A DNA stretch of 64,000 nucleotides from Caulobacter sp. FWC26 (GCF_002742645.2 NZ_CP033875.1:1178001-1242000); one strand, 5' to 3'; shown: positions 10,874 through 19,704, counted from the first letter of the stretch. The notes: generated by a model not told the origin, from the sequence alone. Translations and numbers: made by a program.

Positions 10874-11536
10874 TCAGGCGTAGTCGTAGGGGCCGCCGCG
10901 CTGCAGGGCGCGCTGATAGGCGGGGCGGGCGTGGATGCGGTCGAGGAACGCCTTGATCCGGGGGCGATCGGCGGCTCCGGCGCGCTGGGCGGCCGCCTCT
11001 AGCGGGAAGCTCATCATGATGTCGGCGCCGGTCAGCTCCGCGCCCGCGAACCAGGTCGACTTGGCGAGCTCCGCCTCCCAATAGTCGATATGGGCCTTGA
11101 GCTGCGGATCGACGAAGCCCTTCTGGGCGCGGGCGGCGATTGACTTCACCAGCCCCTTCATCAGGCCGGGCGCGCGAGCGGGCAGGGCGGTGAACACCAG
11201 CTTCATCAGGAGCGGCGGCATGGCCGAACCCTCCGCGTAGTGCAGCCAGTAGGTATAGCGCAGGCGTTCGGACGTGCCGGGCGCGGGCACAAGGCGGCCG
11301 CCGCCGTACATGGCGACGATGTACTCTACGATCGCGCCGGTCTCCGCCAACACCGTGTCGCCGTCGGTGATCACCGGGGACTTGCCCAGCGGGTGAATGG
11401 CCTTCAGCTCGGGCGGCGCCAGCATGGTCTGGGCGTCGCGCTGATAGCGCTTGATCTCGTAGGGCAGGCCCAACTCCTCAAGCAGCCAAAGCACGCGCTG
11501 GCTGCGCGAATTGTTGAGGTGGTGGACCACGATCAT
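10874..11536 (-). CDS. glutathione S-transferase family protein
   Basis: The ATG at 11536 is chosen because GGGGAA lies 7 nt upstream and the family begins MIVVHHLNNSRSQRVLWLL; two upstream in-frame ATGs (11551, 11590) would add a non-conserved tail. The product (220 residues) has an N-terminal thioredoxin-like domain (1-80) with the SRSQR active-site stretch, KSPVI cis-proline loop and ETGAIVEYI glutathione gamma-glutamyl contact, then an all-helical C-terminal domain with LTGADIMMSFPLE. It probably conjugates or reduces electrophiles with glutathione in the cytoplasm; substrate unknown. Divergent from the chemoreceptor gene at 11648. Confidence 0.9.
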   Translation of the reverse strand: MIVVHHLNNSRSQRVLWLLEELGLPYEIKRYQRDAQTMLAPPELKAIHPLGKSPVITDGDTVLAETGAIVEYIVAMYGGGRLVPAPGTSERLRYTYWLHYAEGSAMPPLLMKLVFTALPARAPGLMKGLVKSIAARAQKGFVDPQLKAHIDYWEAELAKSTWFAGAELTGADIMMSFPLEAAAQRAGAADRPRIKAFLDRIHARPAYQRALQRGGPYDYA

Positions 11537-11602
11537 CGAAGGTTTCCCCATTTTGGATAAGGCGTCGACCGACGATGCGGCCGCGTTCAAGGTTCGGCAA
11601 GA

Positions 11603-11614
11603 TTTACCATCTCT
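11603..11614 (+). promoter_or_regulatory. TTTACCATCTCT element upstream of chemoreceptor gene
   Basis: The 12-mer TTTACCATCTCT, 34 nt upstream of the chemoreceptor start, is repeated exactly at 16770-16781 upstream of the rod-like miniprotein gene. Two motility-type genes sharing it suggests a common promoter or regulator site; this is inference. Confidence 0.35.
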
Positions 11615-11647
11615 TCTCTCGCTCCAGTCGAGTTGGGGAGAGTAAGG

Positions 11648-13852
11648 ATGACCGGAGCGTTCAATCGGTTATCTCTGGCGGGTAAGCTGATGGTCGCGGG
11701 GGGCGGAGCCCTGGGCGTGCTCCTGGTGGCGGCCTCGCTGCTGATCACCTGGAGCAGCGATGTCGCGGTCCGCGACCTGGCCGAGCGCTACGCCGCCAGC
11801 ATGACCGGCGAGAGCGCTCAGGGGGTCAAGAACGACCTCGACGCCGCCGACGCGGTGGTGCGCTCCTCGGCCGCGCTGTTTGCGGCCAGCTATGAGGCCG
11901 GCCTGCGGGATCGCGCTCTCTACATGGCGCAGCTGAAGCCGGTCTCGACGGCCGCAGACGCGATGCTGGGCGGCTGGCTGATGTTCCAGCCCAACGTCCT
12001 GGGCGACGATGCGGCCTATGCGGGGAAGGCCGAGCTGGGCTCCACCGCCAGCGGTCGCTTCATCGGCTACTGGGTGCGCGAGGGCCAGCGTGTTGCGATC
12101 TCGGGCGGCGACGACGGCGAGTTCGACGAGGACTTCTACAAGACCAGCTTCAACAGCGGCCGACCGGCGGTGATGGAGCCCTATTCCGACAATGTCGCCG
12201 ATGGCGGGGACCAGAAGCAGGTGCTGATGACCTCCATCACCTATCCGGTGATTGCGGGCGGACGGGTGATCGGGGTGATGGGCGCGGACCTGGCGCTGGA
12301 CGACATCGCCGCGCGGCTGAACGCGCTGAAGCCCTTCAACGACGGCCGGGCCATGCTGGTCTCGTCGGGCGGCCTGTGGGTGTCGCATCCCGACGCGGCG
12401 CTGCGGATGAAGCCCTACGCCGATCCGGGGCTGGACGTGGTGCGCCGGGTCATGGTCGACGGTAAGCCGGCGGTGGTTGCTGGGGTGAGGTTGAACGGCC
12501 ACAAGGCTCAGCGCCTGGTGGCGCCGGTGCGGCTGGCCTCGGGCGCGACCTGGGCCATGGTGGTGGATGTCAGCGAAGCCGCGCTACTGGCCCCTGCCCG
12601 CCGCCTGGCGGTGGGCCTGGCGATCGGGGGGCTGGCGCTTCTGGCGGCGGCGCTCGGCGTGCTGGCGGTGGCCTCGCGGGCCTTGATCGCCCGACCTCTG
12701 CTGACGCTGCGCGAGACGGTGAAGGGCCTGGCCGAGCACCGCTATGACCGTCCGGTCACCGAGACCGAACGCGCCGACGAGATCGGTTCGATCGCCCGCG
12801 CGCTTGAGACCTTGCGGGCGGAGCTGGCCCGCGCCCAGGCGCTGCGCGATGAGCAGGACGCCCTGCGCCGGGCGGCCGACGCCGATCGTGATCGCGCCGC
12901 AGCCCTGACCCTGTCGATCGACGAGCAGACCGATGTCGTCACCCAGGTTGGCGACGCCTTGGCGGCGGTGGCGGGCGGCGACCTGTCACGCCGCATCGCT
13001 GGCCCCTTTGCGCCCGTCTACGAGCCGCTGCGCCAGGACTTCAACACCGCCGTTGAAAGCCTGGAGCAGGCGATCGGCGAGATCGCCGAGGCCGCCGACG
13101 CCATCGGCGCGGCCGCCGACACCCTGTCGCAGGCCTCTGGCGAGCTGGCGCGTCGCACCCAGCGCCAGGCCATGGGACTTGAGCGCGCCGCCGGTTCGCT
13201 CAACGCCGTCACCGACGCCATGGGCGGCGCTGCGGCCGACGCTGACGAGACCCGCCGACTGGTCGGTTCCGCGCGGGGCGAGGCCGACCAAGGCGGCGCG
13301 GTGGTCAGCGAGGCCGCCCAGACCATGGGCCAGATCGACGCCTCCTCGCGCCGGATCAGCGATATCGTGGGGCTGATCGACGATATCGCCTTCCAGACCA
13401 ACCTTCTGGCGTTGAACGCCGGGGTCGAGGCGGCGCGGGCCGGTGAGGCCGGACGCGGCTTTGCGGTGGTGGCCCAGGAGGTCCGCGCCCTGGCCCAGCG
13501 CTCGGCGGAGTCCGCGCGGCAGATCAAGGGGCTGATCGGCGAGTCCGGCGCCAGTGTCGAGGCCGGGGTGGCCTTGGTCGAGCGCACCGGCGCGGCGCTC
13601 CACGGGGTGGCCGGTCGGATCGCCGGCATCGACGCTGCGGCCAGCCGCATCGCCGAGGCGTTGCGGGATCAGGCCCGCGACCTCAGCGCCGTCAACACCG
13701 AGGTCTCGGAGATCGAACGCTTCACTCAGGAAAACCTGGCCATGGTCGAGAAGGCCCGCGTGGCCGACGAGGCCCTGGCCGGCCAGGGCGCGCGTCTGAT
13801 GTCTCTGGTGGGACGCTTCCGTCTCGGCGCGACCCGCCGCCGCGCGGCTTAG
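11648..13852 (+). CDS. methyl-accepting chemotaxis protein with Cache-type sensor
   Basis: ATG 11648 follows GAGAGTAAGG closely, and the protein (734 residues) then starts with a membrane helix ([22 protein letters not shown]). A periplasmic dCache-like sensor spans about 50-325 ([55 protein letters not shown]), typical of small-ligand sensors. A second helix ([23 protein letters not shown]) leads to a HAMP domain ([19 protein letters not shown]) and a second HAMP-like segment ([19 protein letters not shown]), then the MCP signalling domain with the tip [20 protein letters not shown]. It reports a periplasmic ligand to CheA/CheW. It stands alone, divergent from the GST gene. Confidence 0.94.
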   Translation: MTGAFNRLSLAGKLMVAGGGALGVLLVAASLLITWSSDVAVRDLAERYAASMTGESAQGVKNDLDAADAVVRSSAALFAASYEAGLRDRALYMAQLKPVSTAADAMLGGWLMFQPNVLGDDAAYAGKAELGSTASGRFIGYWVREGQRVAISGGDDGEFDEDFYKTSFNSGRPAVMEPYSDNVADGGDQKQVLMTSITYPVIAGGRVIGVMGADLALDDIAARLNALKPFNDGRAMLVSSGGLWVSHPDAALRMKPYADPGLDVVRRVMVDGKPAVVAGVRLNGHKAQRLVAPVRLASGATWAMVVDVSEAALLAPARRLAVGLAIGGLALLAAALGVLAVASRALIARPLLTLRETVKGLAEHRYDRPVTETERADEIGSIARALETLRAELARAQALRDEQDALRRAADADRDRAAALTLSIDEQTDVVTQVGDALAAVAGGDLSRRIAGPFAPVYEPLRQDFNTAVESLEQAIGEIAEAADAIGAAADTLSQASGELARRTQRQAMGLERAAGSLNAVTDAMGGAAADADETRRLVGSARGEADQGGAVVSEAAQTMGQIDASSRRISDIVGLIDDIAFQTNLLALNAGVEAARAGEAGRGFAVVAQEVRALAQRSAESARQIKGLIGESGASVEAGVALVERTGAALHGVAGRIAGIDAAASRIAEALRDQARDLSAVNTEVSEIERFTQENLAMVEKARVADEALAGQGARLMSLVGRFRLGATRRRAA

Positions 13853-13870
13853 TTCGGGGGGGGGGCAGGC

Positions 13871-14506
13871 TCAGGCCGACGCCGTCTCGATCTCGTCCAT
13901 GATGGCTGCCCGCCAGCCGCGCTCGAGGGTCCACGCCGCGATGCCCAACCACAGCAGGCCCAGGAACGCGTGGCCGCGCTGCCAGTAGCCGACGTCATGG
14001 CCTGTGCGGACGTTCCAGACACCGGTCAGCAGCGCGAAGACCAGCAAGAGGCCGAAGAACCAGCCGAGGGAAAAGTGCGCCAAGCGCCGGTAGCCCGGCT
14101 GGCCCCACAACGCCCAGGCGGCGAACAGCGGGGCGAACTGGATGCCCAAGCCCACGCCGCAGGCGCGGTGCATCGGGTCGGGCCAATGGAAGATGCCGGC
14201 GAACACCGCGCCGAGGCCCGTCAAGGCCACGAACAGGCCGGCGAAGGCCGAGACGACCCGGCGTCCGCCGGCGTGTTCCAGCGCGTGGGTGAACCCTGCG
14301 CCGGCGAACAGGCCCGCGATCCCGGCGACGACCATGCCGTAGTTGAAGATTTCGGGCATTGGCGCGGCCGGTCCGCCCAGCTCGCTAATGAACTGAGCGC
14401 CGGCGTCAAAGCCTGGAAACAGCCGCTGCGCCAGCCAGACGTCGGCCACCATCAGGGCCGGCGCGATCACGCCGATCTTCAGGTAGGCGCCGGTGCGGGC
14501 GGTCAA
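13871..14506 (-). CDS. DUF998 family integral membrane protein
   Basis: A 211-residue polytopic membrane protein with about six helices, matching the DUF998 family (FISELGGPAAPMPEIFNYGMV, AGIFHWPDPMHRACGVGLG with the conserved Asp/His pair, FSLGWFFGLLLVFALLTG). Members have no assigned biochemical role. TTG 14506 is the likely start, preceded by AGGA at suitable distance; no ATG precedes the first helix. Convergent with the chemoreceptor, with only 18 bp between the stops including a run of G. Confidence 0.8.
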   Translation of the reverse strand: MTARTGAYLKIGVIAPALMVADVWLAQRLFPGFDAGAQFISELGGPAAPMPEIFNYGMVVAGIAGLFAGAGFTHALEHAGGRRVVSAFAGLFVALTGLGAVFAGIFHWPDPMHRACGVGLGIQFAPLFAAWALWGQPGYRRLAHFSLGWFFGLLLVFALLTGVWNVRTGHDVGYWQRGHAFLGLLWLGIAAWTLERGWRAAIMDEIETASA

Positions 14507-14588
14507 CAGATCAGTCCTGATTGAAGAGACGACTAGAAATCGCGCGGGGCGGCGGCGGGGTCAATCCAGCGCGTCCACCAAAACACCA

Positions 14589-14702
14589 TGTCATCCCGGC
14601 CGGACCCCGGCGAAAGCCGGGGGAGAGCCGGGACCCAGGGGCAAGCGGCCGTGCGTTGGCCCCTGGGTCCCGGATAGCCTTTGCGAGGCTTCCGGGATGA
14701 CA
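14589..14702. repeat. palindromic intergenic repeat, family A copy 1
   Basis: Outer arms TGTCATCCCGG / CCGGGATGACA (11 bp, perfect) enclose inner arms CCGGGACCCAGGGGC / GCCCCTGGGTCCCGG (15 bp, perfect). The identical two pairs of arms recur at 44805-44907. It lies directly beyond the 3' end of the M28 peptidase gene and may act as its terminator or mRNA stabiliser. Confidence 0.9.
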
Positions 14703-14713
14703 AGCTGAGGCGC

Positions 14714-16429
14714 CTACTTCGCCGCCGACGGGTGACCGGCCGGAGCGAAGGCGGCGCCGAAGAAGTCGCCCTTCTTCCAGGTCGGGCGGGCCGGCGCATT
14801 GGCCAGTTCGCGGGCGATCTCGTAGTTCACCAGGGCGAACTTGGCGGCGGCCTGATAGTCGATCGGCTGCTTCAGGTCGTCGGCCGGGTGGTGATAGTTG
14901 GTCTTCAGGAAGGTCGTGAAGGCCTTCTCGCCCCCGTTCTGGAAGCCCGTCATCAGGAACACCGACGGCACGCCCTGTTCGACGAAGCGGTAGTGGTCCG
15001 AGCGGGTGAACAGGCCTTCTTCCGGCAGCGGGTCGCCCGACAGGCCGATGCCCAGGCGGTCGGCGGCGTGCTTGACGGCGTCGCCGACGGTCGAGCGGTT
15101 GGCGCCGAACGCGATCACGTCGGTGAACGGATACAGCAGGACCGGCATGTCCAGGTTCACGTTGGCGGCGATGTCGGCCTTCGTCACCGTCGGGTTGTTG
15201 GCGAAGTAGTCCGAGCCGACCAGGCCCTTTTCCTCGGCGGTCACCGCCAGCAGGATGATCGAGCGCTTGGGGCGCACCTTGCTGTTCTTGAAGCCGCGCG
15301 CGACCTCCAGCAGGGTGGCGATGCCCGAGGCGTTGTCCAGCGCGCCGTTGTTGATGGCGTCTTCGCCGGGCTTGGCGTTCGGCTTGATCCCGATGTGGTC
15401 CAGGTGCGCCGACAGGATGATCGTCTGGGCCTTCAGGGTCGGATCCGAACCCTCGATGACGCCGACGACGTTGCTGCTCTCGCGCTTCTCGACCGCGGTC
15501 TTCAGCTCGATCTTGACCTTGGTGGCCAGCGGGAAGCCCTTGACGGCGCCTTCCGGCTTCTCGGCCTCGGCCATGGCGGTTTCCAGCGAGCCCGCCGCGC
15601 CGGCGAACAGCTTGGCCGCGCCGGCCTGGCTCAGCGACGCAAGCGCCGGGGCGCCCGGGGCGCGGATGGAGCCGACGTCTTGGGCGTTGCGCCACACCAC
15701 GCGCCAAGCCTTCATGCCGGCCACGCCCGCCTTGAACGGACGGCGCTTTTCGCCGCTCGGGGTCGACAGGGTGATGACGCCGACGGCGCCGCGCTTCTCG
15801 GCTTCCGCCCGCTTGGTGTTCGGGCTGCTCAGGTGCGCGCGCTCTTCGGTCTGGATCGAGGCCGGGGCGCCGCCCAGCATGACGACGATCTTGCCCTTCA
15901 CGTCCAGGCCCGCATAGTCGTCGCGGTTACGGGTGGGGTCGACCACGCCGTAGCCGACGAACACCACCGGCGCCTCGACCGTCAGGTCGGTGGCCTGGGC
16001 CTGCGGCGTGGGCAGGAAGTCTTCGCCGAACGTGAGGGCCACGGCTTTGCCGTCGGCGCCCGTAACGGTCATCGCGCCTTCGCCCGCCGGGCGGAACGAG
16101 ATCAGCGGCACGCGCTGGAGGTAGCCGCCGTTGTCGCCGGCCGGCTTGACGCCGAGCAGGGCGTACTGGGCGGCCACATAGTTGGCGGCGATGTCATAGC
16201 CACGCGTTCCGGCTTCTCGCCCTTCCAGCAGGTCGTCGGCCAGGAAAGTCATATGGGTCTTGATGATGTCCGCCGACGGGGTGAAGTCAGAGACCGGGCC
16301 GGTCTTCTTGGGCGCCTTCGGGGCGACCTTTTGGACGGCGGCGGGCTTGGCCGGCGCCTGCGCCAGGACCGGTTGCGCGACCATCAGCAGGGCGGCGCTG
16401 GCGAGCGCGGCGCGACGGATAAACGACAT
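14714..16429 (-). CDS. secreted M28 family metallopeptidase with PA domain
   Basis: A 571-residue protein with a Sec signal peptide (RRAALASAALLMVAQPVLAQA) and then HMTFLADDLLEGREAGTRG, the usual entry into M28 peptidases. A protease-associated insert follows (VVFVGYGVVDP, YAGLDVKGKIVVMLGG, VGVITL). The zinc-peptidase core shows the ligands SAHLDHIG, GALDNASG, TAEEKGLVGS (catalytic Glu and Zn ligand), NLDMPVL and, near the end, YHHPADD. It should be a periplasmic di-zinc aminopeptidase. The ATG at 16429 has GAGGAG upstream. Monocistronic; closes against a palindromic repeat. Confidence 0.92.
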   Translation of the reverse strand: MSFIRRAALASAALLMVAQPVLAQAPAKPAAVQKVAPKAPKKTGPVSDFTPSADIIKTHMTFLADDLLEGREAGTRGYDIAANYVAAQYALLGVKPAGDNGGYLQRVPLISFRPAGEGAMTVTGADGKAVALTFGEDFLPTPQAQATDLTVEAPVVFVGYGVVDPTRNRDDYAGLDVKGKIVVMLGGAPASIQTEERAHLSSPNTKRAEAEKRGAVGVITLSTPSGEKRRPFKAGVAGMKAWRVVWRNAQDVGSIRAPGAPALASLSQAGAAKLFAGAAGSLETAMAEAEKPEGAVKGFPLATKVKIELKTAVEKRESSNVVGVIEGSDPTLKAQTIILSAHLDHIGIKPNAKPGEDAINNGALDNASGIATLLEVARGFKNSKVRPKRSIILLAVTAEEKGLVGSDYFANNPTVTKADIAANVNLDMPVLLYPFTDVIAFGANRSTVGDAVKHAADRLGIGLSGDPLPEEGLFTRSDHYRFVEQGVPSVFLMTGFQNGGEKAFTTFLKTNYHHPADDLKQPIDYQAAAKFALVNYEIARELANAPARPTWKKGDFFGAAFAPAGHPSAAK

Positions 16430-16841
16430 GACTTGAGACGCTCCTCGGGCGTGTAGCCAAAATTATGATTGGTTTTGGAGGCGCGACCGCCCCAATCCCC
16501 CGCGGCGCGGACCCCCAAGTCCGCGACGGCGGCGAACCATGTCGACCCTGTGACAGCTTGTCGAGACGGGGGAGTCTGAACGTTTTGTAATCTTGGGCAG
16601 GTTTTGGCGTGAAGCGCGGCGTTAGGGTCAGGCGGTTCCGCCCTCGCCCCAACACGCGCACGCCGTGCCCGTGAGCGGTCCGAGGGGCGGAAGATCGCAC
16701 CTCATCCGAGGGGCTGATCAAACCCGTTGCGGGTTAACGGGCGTCAAAAATCGTCACCGAGCCGTGAATTTTACCATCTCTCCTCGCCAGGGCTTAACCC
16801 AACCTATCGGATAACCCCAGGCAAGCAGAGAGGACACTGTC
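16430..16841. other. 412-bp intergenic region between divergent genes
   Basis: Separates the M28 peptidase (minus) from the rod-like miniprotein (plus). It holds the TTTACCATCTCT element (16770-16781), a small inverted repeat AACCCG/CGGGTT (16721-16735) and a TTAA-N7-CAAA half-match to a CtrA-type box around 16734. No gene was seen. Confidence 0.6.
16770..16781 (+). promoter_or_regulatory. TTTACCATCTCT element upstream of rod-like miniprotein
   Basis: Exact copy of the 12-mer found at 11603-11614 upstream of a chemoreceptor. It lies 60 nt before the start of the 79-residue rod-like gene, in the right place for a promoter element. Role inferred from recurrence only. Confidence 0.35.
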
Positions 16842-17081
16842 ATGCAGGCCCTATCCATTGCCGCCTCGGGGATGCTCGCCGCCGCCGATCGGCTCAGCGC
16901 CAGCGCCCAGCGCGTGGCGGCCGGCGAACAGCAGGCCGAGAAGAACGCCGAGCCCCGCGACGTCGACTACGTCAAGGAGCGCGTCGAGCAGATCGGCGCC
17001 TCCACCGACTTCAAGGCCAATGCGGCGGTGGTCCGTACGGCCGACAAGATGACCGGCGCCCTCCTCGACATGAAGGTCTGA
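16842..17081 (+). CDS. miniature flagellar rod/hook-type protein (79 aa)
   Basis: The product joins an N-terminal flagellar-rod-like heptad segment (MQALSIAASGMLAAADRLSA, residues 1-20) and a C-terminal rod/hook-like segment (DFKANAAVVRTADKMTGALL, about 56-75) with only about 35 charged residues between them. In true FlgB/FlgC/FlgE/FlgF/FlgG proteins these two coils flank a much larger domain and pack against each other in the filament. The NxANxxT motif is degraded to RVAAGEQ. It has a reasonable ribosome binding site (GAGAGGA). No other flagellar gene is adjacent. It could be a structural adaptor, or an assembly regulator that mimics rod ends. Confidence 0.75.
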   Translation: MQALSIAASGMLAAADRLSASAQRVAAGEQQAEKNAEPRDVDYVKERVEQIGASTDFKANAAVVRTADKMTGALLDMKV

Positions 17082-17127
17082 GCCCGTCCATCCCTTCCGG
17101 ACTCGTGTCCGGGCGATGGGCTCCCCC

Positions 17128-17211
17128 GCCGGACGCCTGGCAGCGCCCCCCATTGCCGCGGGCGTCCGGCCGCCGCCTCCCGCTTTGCCCCCTAGTCTTG
17201 CGGGAGGCGGC
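17128..17211 (+). terminator. two consecutive hairpins after rod-like gene
   Basis: First stem GCCGGACGCC (17128-17137) / GGCGTCCGGC (17161-17170); second stem GCCGCCTCCCGC (17172-17183) / GCGGGAGGCGGC (17200-17211), both perfect. They start 46 nt past the stop of the rod-like gene and are followed by TCCCACTATTTT, so termination of that transcript is likely. Confidence 0.6.
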
Positions 17212-17258
17212 TCCCACTATTTTCAGGCTGAGATTGTTCCTGTATTGTTCTGATCGTG

Positions 17259-17636
17259 ATGGAGCGATCTCGACAACTCGACTTCGCGCGGCGTCTGCGT
17301 CGCGACGCGCCTGCGATGGAGCGGGTGCTTTGGCGGCTTTTGCGAGATCGTCGCCTGGATAGCCTCAAGTTCCGCCGCCAACTGCCTATCGGCCGCTATG
17401 TCGTCGACTTCGCCCGCCTGCGCCATCGGCTGATCATTGAGGCCGACGGGCCATTTCACGATGCGGCGCGTGACGCCGAGCGTGATGCTTGGTTGTCCGC
17501 ACAGGGCTTCCGCGTGCTCAGATTCAAGAACGAAGAACTCAACACCCCCGACCGCGTCCTGGGGCTTATCTTGGAAGCTTGCGCCGTTCCCCCTTCTCCC
17601 CTTGCGGGAGAAGGTGTCGGCGAAGCCGACGGATGA
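17259..17636 (+). CDS. DUF559 family endonuclease-like protein
   Basis: A 125-residue protein of the DUF559 family, related to very-short-patch-repair (Vsr) endonucleases of the PD-(D/E)XK type: MERSRQLDFARRLRRDAPA, VLWRLLRDRRLDSLKFRRQ, IGRYVVDFARLRHRLIIEADG (active-site Asp and Glu), then AERDAWLSAQGFRVLRF and N-E-L. A GTG three bases upstream is an equally possible start. The last ~15 residues (SPLAGEGVGEADG) are encoded by a palindromic repeat (from 17592) that also supplies the stop codon, so the native C-terminus has been replaced or extended. Function in the cell unknown. Confidence 0.82.
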   Translation: MERSRQLDFARRLRRDAPAMERVLWRLLRDRRLDSLKFRRQLPIGRYVVDFARLRHRLIIEADGPFHDAARDAERDAWLSAQGFRVLRFKNEELNTPDRVLGLILEACAVPPSPLAGEGVGEADG

Positions 17637-17718
17637 GGGGTTGATAGACCTCTCCGGAGAGCGCGGCGCGACCCCTCACCCGGCCCTTCGGGCCACCCTC
17701 TCCCGCAAGGGGAGAGGG
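17592..17718. repeat. palindromic intergenic repeat, family C
   Basis: Begins CCTTCTCCCC TTGCGGGAGAAGG (17592-17614, a hairpin) and ends CCCTCTCCCGCAAGGGGAGAGGG (17696-17718), with TGAGGGGT/ACCCCTCA and CGGCCCTTCGGGCC stems between. This is the widespread alphaproteobacterial small dispersed repeat type. It overlaps the 3' end of the DUF559 gene and stops just short of the ADH gene end. Confidence 0.85.
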
Positions 17719-17728
17719 CAGCAGGTCT

Positions 17729-18769
17729 TCACCCCGGCGTCAGCACCATTTTCAGCGCGCCCGCCTCGCGGCTCTCGAACAGGCGGTAGGCCTCGGCGCC
17801 GTCGCTGAGCGCCATGCGGTGGCTGATGTACTTCTCGGGCCGCAGGCGTCCTGAGCGGACCAGCGGGAAGAGCGCCGGCAGTTCCTCGGGCACCGAGCAG
17901 GTGCCGACCCGGAAGGTCAGGCCCGCCCCGAAGGCGCGTTCCAGCGGGAAGGCGAAGCGCTTGGCCTGCTGCACGCCGATCACCGACACCACGCCCCGCG
18001 GCCGCACCAGACGCAGGGCCGCGTCGACCGTCGCCTCGCCGCCGACCGCCTCGATCACGCAATCCAGGCCGCGACCCTTGGTGTCTTCGCGCACGCGCGC
18101 CAGGGCCTCGTCGGGATGCAGGGCGATCGCGCCGGCCTCTTGCGCCAGGGTCCGCCGGGCGGGCAGGGGATCGATGGCGTAGACGACGTGCGCGCCCATC
18201 ACATAGGCGCTCTCCACCGCCATCAGGCCGATGGGGCCAAGGCCGATCACCGCCACGCTTGAGCCCGGCCGCACCTCGGCGTTGCGGGCCCCGAACCAGG
18301 CTGTCGCCAGAGCGTCGGTCATCATCAGCGCCTGGTCCATCGAGACGCCGTCGGGCACCGGCACGGCGTTCATGTCGGCGGCCGGCACGCGCACGGCCTC
18401 GGCCTGCGAGCCCTGCAGCCGCGCCGACAGGCCATAGCAGGCGCCTTCGGCGTTCTCGCAGGTCTGGATCACGCCCGACAGGCACGAGCGGCAGCGTCCG
18501 CAGCCCACGGCGGCCGGCAGCATCACCTTGTCGCCGACCTTCAGCCGCTGGACGCCGCGCCCGACCTCGACCACCTCGCCGACCGCCTCGTGACCGACGC
18601 AGAACCCTAGGTCCTCCGAGAAGCCATGGCCGTGATAGATGTGCAGGTCCGAGCCGCAGATCGAGCAGGCGGTGACCTTGACGATCGCGTCGCGGTCCGA
18701 CTGGGGCGTTGGATCGTCCATGCTCTCGTAGCGGACGTCACGGGCGCCGTGGTAGCGCAGGGCTTTCAT
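17729..18769 (-). CDS. zinc-dependent medium-chain alcohol dehydrogenase
   Basis: A 346-residue MDR protein. Catalytic zinc ligands: Cys38 in SICGSDLH and GHE at 59-61 (VGHEAVGEV). The structural zinc lobe has four cysteines (VGCGRCRSCLSGVIQTC). The Rossmann motif is VIGLGPIGLMAVESA, with Asp after strand 2 (AIDPLPARR) indicating NAD preference. It likely oxidises a polyol or alcohol in the cytoplasm. The SDR gene lies immediately upstream with a 16-bp gap, so both form an operon of two dehydrogenases, suggesting successive oxidation or isomerisation of a sugar alcohol; substrate unknown. Confidence 0.9.
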   Translation of the reverse strand: MKALRYHGARDVRYESMDDPTPQSDRDAIVKVTACSICGSDLHIYHGHGFSEDLGFCVGHEAVGEVVEVGRGVQRLKVGDKVMLPAAVGCGRCRSCLSGVIQTCENAEGACYGLSARLQGSQAEAVRVPAADMNAVPVPDGVSMDQALMMTDALATAWFGARNAEVRPGSSVAVIGLGPIGLMAVESAYVMGAHVVYAIDPLPARRTLAQEAGAIALHPDEALARVREDTKGRGLDCVIEAVGGEATVDAALRLVRPRGVVSVIGVQQAKRFAFPLERAFGAGLTFRVGTCSVPEELPALFPLVRSGRLRPEKYISHRMALSDGAEAYRLFESREAGALKMVLTPG

Positions 18770-18785
18770 CGTCTCTCTCCCCCCC

Positions 18786-19520
18786 CTAAAGCGACAGGCC
18801 GCCGTCGACCACGAGGGTGTGGCCGGTGACGTAAGATGCGAGCGGCGAGGCCAGGAACAGCGCCGCCCCGGCCATGTCGGCGGGCGTGCCCATCCGGCGC
18901 TGCGGGATGGTTGCGAGCGCCCCGGCCAGACGTTCGGGATTGGCGGTGGTGACCTTGGTCAGCTTGGTCTCGACGAGGCCCGGCGCCAGGCCGTTGACCC
19001 GCACCCCCTCGGGCGCCCAGGCCTGGCCCAGGGTCTTGGTCAGGCTGATGGCTCCCGCCTTGGACGCCGCATAGGCCGGGTTGCCGATATTGGCCTTCAG
19101 GCCCGAGATCGAGCTGACGATGATCACGCTGCCCTGGCTGGTCGTCAGGGCCGGCTTGAAGCGGCGGGCGCAGGCCATCAGGCTGTCGAGATTGACCGCC
19201 ATCACCCGGTCCCAGCCGGGCCGCTCGAACTCGCCGCGCTTGTAGACGACGGTCCCCTGGCAGAGGACCAGGACGTCCAGCGTCTGGAACGGGGCGGGGG
19301 CGGCGTCGATGGCGTCGGGATCGCCGACATCGACCTGGGCGTAGGAAAGGCCCGTCAGGTCAGAGCCCTCGGCGGGGTCATAGTCTTCCGCGCTGGCCCG
19401 CGTGCCCCAGACGGCGACTTCTGCGCCCCGCGCCTTGAACGCGTGCGCGATCCCGTTGCCGATCCCGCTGGATCCGCCCACGACCAGCACGCGCTTGCCG
19501 GTGAAATCGGTGTCGTTCAT
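18786..19520 (-). CDS. short-chain dehydrogenase/reductase
   Basis: A 244-residue classical SDR. Cofactor motif VVGGSSGIGNGIA (residues 13-25), NAxG replaced by LCQGTV, catalytic Ser in IIVSSISG, and YAASKAG with Tyr and Lys. The C-terminal VTGHTLVVDGGLSL is typical. The Trp-Gly-Thr-Arg after strand 2 fits NADP or NAD. It is the first gene of an operon with the zinc ADH; AGGGAGG is placed upstream of the ATG. Oxidoreductase acting on a hydroxyl or keto group, substrate unknown. Confidence 0.9.
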   Translation of the reverse strand: MNDTDFTGKRVLVVGGSSGIGNGIAHAFKARGAEVAVWGTRASAEDYDPAEGSDLTGLSYAQVDVGDPDAIDAAPAPFQTLDVLVLCQGTVVYKRGEFERPGWDRVMAVNLDSLMACARRFKPALTTSQGSVIIVSSISGLKANIGNPAYAASKAGAISLTKTLGQAWAPEGVRVNGLAPGLVETKLTKVTTANPERLAGALATIPQRRMGTPADMAGAALFLASPLASYVTGHTLVVDGGLSL

Positions 19521-19638
19521 CCCCGCGTCCTCCCTTTTTCAAAGGATAGGCGCGGGTGACGTAGGGGAGGTCAAAACCCTTCCTGATGACAACGCGCGTG
19601 TCAGCAGGTCCAGGTTTCGTAGAGGCCGCAGCAATCAC

Positions 19639-19682
19639 CCTCGTCATCCCGGGTCGGCTTCGCTGCGGCCGGGATGACGAGG
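19639..19682. repeat. short family A palindrome at the carA 3' end
   Basis: Perfect 14-bp arms CCTCGTCATCCCGG / CCGGGATGACGAGG around a 16-nt loop, 22 bp beyond the carA stop on the minus strand. It has the outer arm of the family A repeats but not the inner GGGACCCAGGGG arms; probably serves as a carA terminator stem. Confidence 0.8.
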
Positions 19683-19704
19683 AATGGTTGTCTCGAGAAG
19701 TCTC

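Noticed and set aside
14681..16456. Antisense frame opposite the M28 peptidase
   Set aside because: Composition typical of reversed third-position-GC codons; the peptidase has all zinc ligands on the other strand.
16734..16748. CtrA box upstream of the rod-like gene
   Set aside because: Only TTAA-N7-CAAA is present; the second half site is degraded, so I do not call it.
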